From positions 1 to 6,258 of the forward strand of contig CAMJEC010000054.1 of the NCBI GenBank assembly GCA_946404585.1: a stretch of 6,258 nt of DNA, given 5' to 3'. Numbering within the stretch: the first letter of the stretch is position 1; every line of letters starts with the position of its first letter. This DNA comes from an uncultured Caryophanales bacterium (lineage in GTDB: Bacteria > Bacillota_I > Bacilli_A > RFN20 > CAG-826). Positions 1 through 5,374 of the stretch are shown here, one piece after another. A program made the translations under genes and the position numbers. Below the pieces are notes generated by a model. The model was not told the origin of the DNA. It searched no databases and saw only the letters and a program-made list of their open reading frames with translations.

Positions 1-630
1 ACAATATGTCACCTTATTCCTAGATTCTATTTTTTAGAACATGGTCACATCTATATCGATAGCATCGATATCAGCGACTATACACTTCGTTCATTAAGAG
101 AAAAGATTGGTATCGTCCAACAAGATGTCTTCCTTTTCGGTGGGACGATTAAAGATAACATTTTATATGGTAGACCAAACGCTAGTGAAGAAGAGGTCTT
201 AGAGGCCGCTAGAAAGGCTAATATCTTAGATTTCATTAACTCTTTACCAAATGGTTGGAATACCGAAATCGGCGAAAGAGGTGTGCGCTTAAGTGGTGGT
301 CAAAAACAACGTCTTTCTATTGCGAGATTATTCTTAAAGAATCCTCCAATTCTTATCTTAGATGAGGCTACAAGTGCATTAGATAACACCACAGAAATGC
401 TCATTCAAAGATCACTTCAAGAACTCGCTAAAGGTAGAACTTGCTTAATCGTTGCCCATAGATTATCCACGATTAAAAACGCTGATGAAATCGCCGTTGT
501 TTCCAAAGGAAAAATCATGGAAAAAGGCACTCACGATGAACTCATGAAGCTTAAAGGCATCTATTCTGATTTATATCGTTTACAGTTTAAGAATAGCGAT
601 GAAGCCATCGCCAATATTGACATCAATTAA
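1..630 (+). CDS. ABC exporter, C-terminal part of the ATP-binding domain (5' truncated by window)
   Basis: The frame is open from base 1 and gives 209 residues to a TAA stop. This is the nucleotide-binding domain of an exporter-type ABC protein (MsbA/multidrug class), which hydrolyses ATP to drive export across the cytoplasmic membrane. The visible sequence begins at the Thr just behind Walker A, so the P-loop and the membrane domain lie upstream of the window. Seen in order: Q-loop VQQD (residues 39-42), the exporter-specific x-loop TEIGERG (88-94), signature LSGGQ (97-101), Walker B ending in LDE (120-122), D-loop SALD (125-128) and H-loop His153 in AHRLST. All key residues are intact, so this looks like an active ATPase. 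In such half-transporters the membrane domain is usually fused upstream; I infer that here. A partner half-transporter gene further upstream is possible. The substrate cannot be told. The GTG at 283 lies inside the domain and is not a start. The gene converges on the NUDIX gene with a 4-base overlap. Confidence 0.95.
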   Translation, partial: TICHLIPRFYFLEHGHIYIDSIDISDYTLRSLREKIGIVQQDVFLFGGTIKDNILYGRPNASEEEVLEAARKANILDFINSLPNGWNTEIGERGVRLSGGQKQRLSIARLFLKNPPILILDEATSALDNTTEMLIQRSLQELAKGRTCLIVAHRLSTIKNADEIAVVSKGKIMEKGTHDELMKLKGIYSDLYRLQFKNSDEAIANIDIN

Positions 631-1157
631 AGAATCTTTGCTCTATATAAAGTAAGCGCGGTAAATAATTTAGAGTCAACGACTTTATCTTCTTTTATTA
701 ATGCTTCAATCTCGTCCATCGTGAGGAACATCACATCAATAAATTCATCGCTATCTAAATGTCTTTCTTCTTTAACGGATTTACCACAGTAATAGAAGTG
801 AATTACTTCATTAGAATAACCACATGTTGGGACCATATCGCCTAAATGAATCATCTCAAGAGGGCGATAGCCTGTCTCTTCGAGACATTCTCTTTTTGCA
901 GCCTCTAATGGTTCTTCACCTTTTTCAAGTTTACCCGCTGGAAGTTCATAGATCTCTTTACCTAAGGCATAACGGAATTGTTTTTCGATGATGAACTTAT
1001 CACCAACTTTAATTAAAATACCAACCCCACCTAAATGAGAAACAACTTCTCTAATAGATTTTTGACCATTTGGGCATAAGACTTCATCTCTTCTTAAAGA
1101 AATGACTCTACCTTCATATATTTGTTCTGAATTTAATTTGGTTTCTTTTTTATCCAT
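627..1157 (-). CDS. NUDIX hydrolase, ADP-ribose pyrophosphatase (NudF) type
   Basis: 176 residues, a normal length for the family. The complete NUDIX box is at residues 75-97: Gly75, Glu81, then R89-E90 and E93-E94 with Gly96, matching G-x5-E-x7-REUxEExGU. These glutamates bind the divalent metals that activate water for attack on the diphosphate. The segments before it, QFRY (60-63) and ELPAG (71-75), are typical of ADP-ribose pyrophosphatases, which split ADP-ribose to AMP and ribose-5-phosphate in the cytoplasm. ADP-ribose as substrate is inferred from these motifs; other nucleoside diphosphate sugars are possible. The ATG at 1157 is the only reasonable start, since the next Met is at residue 101. 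I see no clear Shine-Dalgarno sequence in front of it. It is a single gene, transcribed away from pepC and towards the ABC gene, whose stop codon its own stop overlaps. Confidence 0.93.
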   Translation of the reverse strand: MDKKETKLNSEQIYEGRVISLRRDEVLCPNGQKSIREVVSHLGGVGILIKVGDKFIIEKQFRYALGKEIYELPAGKLEKGEEPLEAAKRECLEETGYRPLEMIHLGDMVPTCGYSNEVIHFYYCGKSVKEERHLDSDEFIDVMFLTMDEIEALIKEDKVVDSKLFTALTLYRAKIL

Positions 1158-1163
1158 GCTACT

Positions 1164-1169
1164 ATCATA
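1164..1169 (-). promoter_or_regulatory. Possible -10 box (TATGAT) of the NUDIX gene
   Basis: On the minus strand TATGAT lies only 6 bases upstream of the ATG at 1157, so transcription from it would begin at or next to the start codon. That would give a leaderless or nearly leaderless mRNA, which would fit the missing Shine-Dalgarno site. No good -35 stands at 16-18 bases; TTCAAT sits at 19. A TACGAT at 1180-1185 is an alternative -10 that would leave a short leader. The choice between them cannot be made from sequence. Confidence 0.3.
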
Positions 1170-1189
1170 CTCTATTTTTATCGTATAAA

Positions 1190-1218
1190 TTGAATAAAAA
1201 ATTATTTTTATATAAAAT
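1190..1218 (+). promoter_or_regulatory. Promoter of pepC
   Basis: TTGAAT (1190-1195) and TAAAAT (1213-1218) are separated by 17 bases, the optimal spacing for the housekeeping sigma factor. The expected start of transcription is near 1225, giving a leader of about 20 bases that contains the pepC ribosome binding site. TATAAA at 1211-1216 is an overlapping -10 alternative. The promoter should also serve the HAD phosphatase gene behind pepC. Confidence 0.6.
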
Positions 1219-1231
1219 AAACCCGTTAGAA

Positions 1232-1237
1232 AGAAGG
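1232..1237 (+). promoter_or_regulatory. Ribosome binding site of pepC
   Basis: AGAAGG is followed by 8 bases and the ATG at 1246, a standard Shine-Dalgarno geometry that fixes this start. It is one of only three clear ribosome binding sites in the window. Confidence 0.7.
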
Positions 1238-1245
1238 TATTCCAT

Positions 1246-2574
1246 ATGGAACCAATTAAAAAAACTTATTTAGAAAAAGAATTAAACAACTACAAGAAAG
1301 ACGAAAAGAACACAATCATTCGTCATGCTTTAGTGAAGAATTCTTTATTAACTGTGGCTTCTAGCCAAGATGAAATCAAAGAAATGGATTTCAACTTTGA
1401 TATTAATATCAAAACATTACCCGCTGCTAATCAAAAGGCTTCTGGTAGATGCTGGTTATTCGCTGCCACAAATGTTTGCAGAGAAGTCATTGCTAAGAAA
1501 CTTAACTTAGCGAACTTCGAATTATCTCAAAGCTATTTAGCATTCTATGACCGCTTAGAAAAATCCAACTACTTATTAGAAGCTGTTATCGAACTCGTCG
1601 ATAAAGAATATGATGATAGAACCTTAGCGTTCCTTCTTCAAAATGGTGTTGGTGATGGTGGTCAATGGGATATGTTTGTCTCATTAGCCAATAAATATGG
1701 CTTATGCCCAAAGAACGTTTATCCTGAAACAAATACCAGTAGTGCTACTAGAGAAACCGCGCAATTAATTAACTTCACCATTAGAAAATTCGCTAGTGAC
1801 GCTAAAGCGTTATATAACGAAAAAGGTTTAGACGCTGTTAGAAAAGAAAAAGAAGAAGTCTTAAATAAGATTTACTTCTTACTCGTTAATGCTTATGGTT
1901 TACCACCAGAAAAATTCGATTTCGAATATACCGATAAAGATGGTAATTACCATCTTGAAAAAGGCTTCGATGCCTTATCTTTCAAAGAAAAGTATCTTGG
2001 TGATTCATTAAATGACTATGTTTCATTAATCAACGCTCCAACAAAAGATAAAGCCTTTGGTAAGACATATACTGTTCAATACTTAGGCAATGTCGTCGGT
2101 GGCAAACAAGTCACACACTTAAATGTCACTATGGACAGAATGAAAGAGCTCATCTTGAAACAATTGAGAGATGACCGCATTGTCTGGTTCGGTAGTGATG
2201 TTGGCTTCTATGGTGACAGAGAAGAAGGTGTCTGGGATGACACAAGATTTGACCTTGAAACACCATTCGGTTTAGACCTTAAGATGAACAAAGGTGAATC
2301 CTTAGATTACCATGCTTCTCAAATGAACCACGCGATGTGTATCACCGGTGTTTCCTTCAAAGAAGGAATTCCAAGCAAATGGAAGATTGAAAACTCCTGG
2401 GGTAAAGACCGCGCTAAAGATGGTTACTACATCATGTCCAAGAGCTGGTTTGATCAATTTGTCTATCAAGCAGTCGTGGACAAGAAATACTTAAACGAAG
2501 AAGAATTAAAGGCCTTACAAGGTGAACCAGTGGTCTTAAAACCATGGGATCCAATGGGCTCACTCGCGGACTAA
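1246..2574 (+). CDS. pepC: Aminopeptidase C / bleomycin hydrolase (peptidase family C1B)
   Basis: 442 residues, the usual length of PepC. It is a papain-fold cysteine aminopeptidase of the cytoplasm that trims N-terminal residues from peptides, completing peptide turnover; family members form a hexameric barrel with the active sites inside. The catalytic set is complete: oxyanion Gln63 and nucleophile Cys69 in NQKASGRCW, His362 in MNHAM, and Asn383 in ENSWG. The C-terminus, PWDPMGSLAD, matches the conserved tail that in bleomycin hydrolases reaches into the active-site cleft and enforces aminopeptidase specificity. There is no signal peptide, as expected. The start at 1246 has a good ribosome binding site and its own promoter. 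The HAD phosphatase gene follows 4 bases after the stop, so the two are almost certainly one transcript, though no biochemical link between them is evident. Confidence 0.97.
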   Translation: MEPIKKTYLEKELNNYKKDEKNTIIRHALVKNSLLTVASSQDEIKEMDFNFDINIKTLPAANQKASGRCWLFAATNVCREVIAKKLNLANFELSQSYLAFYDRLEKSNYLLEAVIELVDKEYDDRTLAFLLQNGVGDGGQWDMFVSLANKYGLCPKNVYPETNTSSATRETAQLINFTIRKFASDAKALYNEKGLDAVRKEKEEVLNKIYFLLVNAYGLPPEKFDFEYTDKDGNYHLEKGFDALSFKEKYLGDSLNDYVSLINAPTKDKAFGKTYTVQYLGNVVGGKQVTHLNVTMDRMKELILKQLRDDRIVWFGSDVGFYGDREEGVWDDTRFDLETPFGLDLKMNKGESLDYHASQMNHAMCITGVSFKEGIPSKWKIENSWGKDRAKDGYYIMSKSWFDQFVYQAVVDKKYLNEEELKALQGEPVVLKPWDPMGSLAD

Positions 2575-2578
2575 TTTA

Positions 2579-3208
2579 ATGCAAAAATTCCAACTCTATC
2601 TTTTCGACTTCGATGGAACCTTATTTGATACGCTTCCGTCCTCAAAATACGTCTTCAAAAAAGCCTATGAAAACATGGGCTATCAAGTAAATGAAGATGA
2701 TATTTTAGGTTTTACTCGTGAACCAATTCCTGATAGTTATAAGCGTTTAGGCTTTCCTCAGGAAAAATATCACGATTTTATCGAAGATATTAATAAATAC
2801 GTTAACTCTCAAGAAAGCGTTAATCTCACTGACATCTATGATGATACTTACGATACCATCATTGATTTAAGAATGAGTGAAGCGGATTTGGGTATTGTCA
2901 CAAGCAATCACGCCACTCACGTTAGAGATGTCCTTAAGAAATTTGATATGCAAAAAGATTTCTTTAAAGAAATCGTTGGTAACAAAGAAGCGCCTATTCC
3001 AAAGCCAAATCCAGGTCCAATCTTAAAAGCCTTAGAAATGTTTAATTATCAAGGTGATAAGAAAGATGTTTGCTACGTTGGTGACTCAATAAATGATTGT
3101 ATCGCTGCCACCAAAGCGGGTATTACCCCCATCCTTTTAGATAGGGACAATGAATACCCAGATGCTGAATATATAAGAATTCGCTCACTAAATGAGCTTC
3201 TTTCCTAA
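2579..3208 (+). CDS. HAD-superfamily phosphatase, phosphoglycolate phosphatase-like (subfamily IA)
   Basis: 209 residues. All four HAD motifs are present: motif I DFDGTL with nucleophile Asp10 and acid/base Asp12; motif II Thr108 in VTSN; motif III Lys142 in PKPNPGP; motif IV GDSIND with Asp169 and Asp173 holding Mg2+. A helical cap of roughly residues 17-85 lies between motifs I and II, which places it in subfamily IA with Gph/PGP and beta-phosphoglucomutase relatives. It should be a cytoplasmic phosphomonoesterase. The cap sequence does not tell me the substrate, so a 'phosphoglycolate phosphatase' label would be a guess. The ATG at 2579 is 4 bases after the pepC stop. Only a weak GCGGA (2566-2570) precedes it, so translation probably depends on ribosomes finishing pepC. 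Confidence 0.93.
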   Translation: MQKFQLYLFDFDGTLFDTLPSSKYVFKKAYENMGYQVNEDDILGFTREPIPDSYKRLGFPQEKYHDFIEDINKYVNSQESVNLTDIYDDTYDTIIDLRMSEADLGIVTSNHATHVRDVLKKFDMQKDFFKEIVGNKEAPIPKPNPGPILKALEMFNYQGDKKDVCYVGDSINDCIAATKAGITPILLDRDNEYPDAEYIRIRSLNELLS

Positions 3209-3209
3209 A

Positions 3210-3229
3210 TAATACTTTTAATAGTATTA
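3210..3229. repeat. AT-rich inverted repeat in the promoter region of the membrane-LRR gene
   Basis: TAATACT (3210-3216) and AGTATTA (3223-3229) form a perfect 7-base dyad with a 6-base centre. It covers about -40 to -21 relative to the start of transcription predicted from the TATAAT at 3238, so it sits where a repressor or activator would bind. As a terminator for the upstream HAD gene it is poor: it has a single G-C pair and no T-tract on either side. Confidence 0.4.
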
Positions 3230-3243
3230 GAATCACGTATAAT
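3215..3243 (+). promoter_or_regulatory. Promoter of the membrane-LRR / LicD operon
   Basis: A perfect -10 TATAAT lies at 3238-3243. The -35 is weak: CTTTTA (3215-3220, spacer 17) or TTTTAA (3216-3221, spacer 16). The expected start of transcription is near 3250, leaving about 19 bases of leader. The ten bases CACGTATAAT (3234-3243) recur exactly at the rimP promoter (5284-5293). Confidence 0.6.
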
Positions 3244-3257
3244 TGTATTAACCGGTC

Positions 3258-3261
3258 AGGA
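3258..3261 (+). promoter_or_regulatory. Ribosome binding site of the membrane-LRR gene
   Basis: AGGA, with 7 bases to the ATG at 3269. Together with the positively charged N-terminus this supports that start. Confidence 0.6.
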
Positions 3262-3268
3262 AATATTT

Positions 3269-4372
3269 ATGGCGAGAAATAGTAGAAAAAGAGGAGTAAA
3301 AACATACCGTCCACATGGTGCGGCAACAATTTTTTATGCCTTATTTGGTTTAGTAACAATTGCCTGTTTAGCAGCTTTTGCGATTTTACCAACTCTTTCT
3401 TTTACTAAAAATGGTGATACCACGCCATTTGTTGGTTATGAATATGTGGGCTTTACTATTAGAAAATATTTCTCAATAGCTTTAGCCTCATTCATGCCAA
3501 AATACGATACATTCACTCAATATTTTGGCAGTACTGCGCCTACAAATGATTTATTAAAAATCATCTTTAATTTCCATGAATATATTGAATTAGCCTTTGG
3601 CGCAATATTCGGATTAGTTGGTATCTTCGCTTTAGTGGAAGTTCTTCTTGTTTTAGCGATGCTATTATTCGGTAAGAGTAACCATCCAGGTGGCATTAAA
3701 ATATTCGCTTGGTTAATGTTCTGGTTCTTCGCCGTTTTCCTTGGCCTTACATTTATGTATTTGTTCTTCTATCAACAAATCATTGGTGAAGTCCAAACTA
3801 ATGCGGGAACAAGCGATAATGTCGCTTTAGCCTTTGACTTTAGATGCTTATTACCATTAGGAGCGATGTTTATTGTAAACATCATCTTAAGTATCATCTG
3901 GCGTAATGGTTTTAAAAATCGTGTCCCATTAGCCCGTAAGAAAAGAAATGATGATTACGAAGAAGACAATCAACCTGAAATCGTCCCATTCGCTCATACA
4001 GAACCAATGCCAAATCCAAACCAACCACAACAAGCTAATAACAACAATGGTGGTTCGGTGATCACCATCGGTGATAGAGCTTATACAAAAAATACAGAAA
4101 TCACAACAGCGGACATTCCTGAAGGCATCTCGCAATTAGGTAGTTCCGCTTTTGCTAACTGCGTCAATTTAACTGTTGTTACTTTACCAAGTTCTTTACA
4201 AGAAATCGGTTTTAACTGTTTCTTTAATACCCCAAAACTTCAAACCATCTCCTTTAACGGCACTGTTGAAAGATGGAAATGTATTAAAAGAGGCAGTAAC
4301 TGGCTTGCTAAAAGTGGTACACGTACTGTGCAGTGCAATAACGGCAAGATTAACGTTAATCCTAATCACTAA
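3269..4372 (+). CDS. Four-helix membrane protein with C-terminal BspA-type leucine-rich module, function unknown
   Basis: 367 residues. A basic N-terminus (R3-K11) precedes four hydrophobic segments at about 18-45, 106-134, 145-168 and 194-211. After the last helix comes a strongly basic stretch (R212-R226), then an acidic and Asn/Gln/Pro-rich linker (228-262). The final ~80 residues (282-361) are a short LRR_5/BspA-type module: two repeat-like units with IP-EG, SAF-NC and LP-SSL patterns, then the typical closing segment with FNGT (329-332), W336, W345 and C356-NNGK. By the positive-inside rule both termini are cytoplasmic, so the LRR module would be inside the cell. Most described BspA-type LRR proteins are secreted or on the surface. 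The module is normally a protein-binding fold; the partner is unknown. The membrane part matches no transporter or enzyme family I recognise. It has its own promoter and a LicD gene 11 bases downstream, so an envelope role is plausible but unproven. Confidence 0.85.
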   Translation: MARNSRKRGVKTYRPHGAATIFYALFGLVTIACLAAFAILPTLSFTKNGDTTPFVGYEYVGFTIRKYFSIALASFMPKYDTFTQYFGSTAPTNDLLKIIFNFHEYIELAFGAIFGLVGIFALVEVLLVLAMLLFGKSNHPGGIKIFAWLMFWFFAVFLGLTFMYLFFYQQIIGEVQTNAGTSDNVALAFDFRCLLPLGAMFIVNIILSIIWRNGFKNRVPLARKKRNDDYEEDNQPEIVPFAHTEPMPNPNQPQQANNNNGGSVITIGDRAYTKNTEITTADIPEGISQLGSSAFANCVNLTVVTLPSSLQEIGFNCFFNTPKLQTISFNGTVERWKCIKRGSNWLAKSGTRTVQCNNGKINVNPNH

Positions 4373-4383
4373 TTAATATTTAC

Positions 4384-5259
4384 ATGAAAAACGCATATGT
4401 CATCGATAATGATAAATATCTTTTAGGGCGCGATAAGAATGGAACTATCCATTATATCAGTGAGATTCAAGAAGTCGTTCTTCCAATCATATTGGAAATC
4501 GACCGTATTTGTCGTAAGAATAACATCCCATATGCTTTAGCCTTTGGTAGTGCGCTTGGTCTATATAACTATCAAGGTTTTATCCCTTGGGATGATGACG
4601 CTGATATCGTTTTTAACTATGAAGATTTAGACCGTCTTATTGAGGCTTTTAAAAAAGACTTAAAACCAGAATTTGTCTTTGATGCCTACGAAGTAGATAA
4701 AAGATATAACATTCTTCAACCCACTATAAAGGTGAAGAATAAATATGGTCCCGCCATGGTGGACGTTAACTATAAACGTTTAAAAGATCGAATCCATTCT
4801 TCGGATGGTTTCTTCGTTGATATGGTGGCTTTAACGGGTATGAAGTCCGCGAAAGCACACCGCAAACTACTTAACAAAAGTAGAAGAAGAATGATTTCTT
4901 ATTTCATTCAAGACACAATCTTTAATCATGATCCGCTTGTTTTAAAAGCCAAAATGAAAGAAGACGAAAAGAAATACGCTATCCTTTATAAAGATGCTCC
5001 TTACGTCTGCCAGACCGCATTACTCCCGTTTCCTCTTCAGAAGAAGAACTTATTTCCTCGAGAAATGCTTTATCCATTTAAAGAATATGACTTTGTGGGT
5101 CATAAATTATATTCATTTAACGATGTTGAAGGATTCTGTCGTATTTTCTTTGGGGAAGATTCTCTTAAGAAATTTGATGGAGAGAAGTGGATTGACCCAT
5201 TCCCCAAAAAGAAAAGAAAAGTGGCACATATTAAATCATTTAATTTCCCTAACAAATAA
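4384..5259 (+). CDS. LicD-family nucleotidyltransferase-fold protein
   Basis: 291 residues. The N-terminal half carries the LicD signature: a helix with EIDRIC (38-43), then GS at 55-56 followed by ALGL, then GFIPWDDDADI with Asp70-72 and Asp74. This is the nucleotidyltransferase-like core with the metal-binding aspartates. Family members transfer phosphorylcholine or related phospho-groups to cell-surface glycopolymers such as teichoic or lipoteichoic acid, or modify other glycans. The donor and acceptor here are not evident, and I see no choline uptake or activation genes (licA, licB, licC types) in the window. The C-terminal part is rich in Lys/Arg and has a PFPKKKRK stretch (273-280) that may associate with the membrane surface. 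There is no signal peptide or membrane helix. The ATG at 4384 has no Shine-Dalgarno sequence, but the next Met is far inside the protein (residue 125). It is probably co-transcribed and partly coupled with the membrane-LRR gene. Confidence 0.9.
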   Translation: MKNAYVIDNDKYLLGRDKNGTIHYISEIQEVVLPIILEIDRICRKNNIPYALAFGSALGLYNYQGFIPWDDDADIVFNYEDLDRLIEAFKKDLKPEFVFDAYEVDKRYNILQPTIKVKNKYGPAMVDVNYKRLKDRIHSSDGFFVDMVALTGMKSAKAHRKLLNKSRRRMISYFIQDTIFNHDPLVLKAKMKEDEKKYAILYKDAPYVCQTALLPFPLQKKNLFPREMLYPFKEYDFVGHKLYSFNDVEGFCRIFFGEDSLKKFDGEKWIDPFPKKKRKVAHIKSFNFPNK

Positions 5260-5265
5260 AAACTA

Positions 5266-5293
5266 TTTACATACGCGCATTTTCACGTATAAT
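5266..5293 (+). promoter_or_regulatory. Promoter of the rimP-nusA operon
   Basis: TTTACA (5266-5271) and a perfect TATAAT (5288-5293) with a 16-base spacer make this the best promoter in the window. Transcription should begin near 5300. It lies directly behind the LicD stop codon (5259), with no terminator between, so read-through from the LicD operon could also reach rimP. The spacer holds an imperfect dyad, ATACG (5271-5275) and CGTAT (5286-5290), which may be chance. Confidence 0.75.
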
Positions 5294-5294
5294 A

Positions 5295-5330
5295 AGTATG
5301 CTATTTAGCGAAAGCTAGGTAGTAAATACT
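5295..5330 (+). ncRNA. GAAA-capped stem-loop at the 5' end of the rimP-nusA leader
   Basis: CTATTTAGC (5301-5309) pairs with GCTAGGTAG (5314-5322) as nine consecutive pairs, two of them G-U, closed by a GAAA tetraloop (5310-5313). Two further pairs (5300-5323 G-U, 5299-5324) can extend it. Alternatively AGTAT (5295-5299) pairs with ATACT (5326-5330) below a small internal loop, but this needs transcription to start earlier than predicted. Because the predicted start is about 5300, the stem would form at the very 5' end of the mRNA, where it could shield it from 5' decay or act as part of a leader switch. It matches no RNA family I can name. Confidence 0.5.
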
Positions 5331-5336
5331 CTGAAT

Positions 5337-5367
5337 AAGAGTGGCCAAACAGCCACTCTTTGTTTTT
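5337..5367 (+). terminator. Intrinsic-terminator-like hairpin in the rimP-nusA leader (candidate attenuator)
   Basis: AAGAGTGGC (5337-5345) and GCCACTCTT (5352-5360) form a perfect 9-base stem with five G-C pairs and a CAAACA loop. TGTTTTT follows at 5361-5367. The T-tract is broken by a G, the kind of sub-optimal terminator that often depends on NusA. It lies between the operon promoter and the rimP start, so termination here would give a leader RNA of about 68 bases and turn the operon off. It would also stop read-through from the LicD gene. The stem ends 14 bases before the rimP ATG. Confidence 0.75.
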
Positions 5368-5374
5368 GAAGGAT

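Noticed and set aside
283..630. GTG at 283 as the start of a 115-residue ATPase-like protein.
   Set aside because: The frame is open to base 1 and encodes the Q-loop and x-loop upstream; 283 is inside the domain.
3210..3229. The dyad as an intrinsic terminator of the pepC-HAD operon.
   Set aside because: Only one G-C pair in a 7-pair stem, and no T-tract.
3269..3400. Signal peptide making the LRR protein a secreted BspA-type adhesin.
   Set aside because: The first hydrophobic segment is long, no cleavage site is convincing, and three more helices follow before the LRR module.
3929..4135. 68-residue minus-strand open frame.
   Set aside because: It lies wholly within the membrane-LRR gene, antisense, with no ribosome binding site and no recognisable protein features.
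4176..4376. 66-residue plus-strand open frame in another phase.
   Set aside because: It overlaps the LRR module, whose repeat pattern is clearly the real reading frame.
4994..5308. 104-residue open frame across the LicD end and the rimP promoter.
   Set aside because: It is out of frame with LicD over most of its length and runs through the promoter; no family resemblance.
5360..5374. Longer RimP starting at TTG 5360 or 5366.
   Set aside because: These codons lie in the terminator hairpin and its T-tract, have no ribosome binding site, and add residues outside the family's usual N-terminus.
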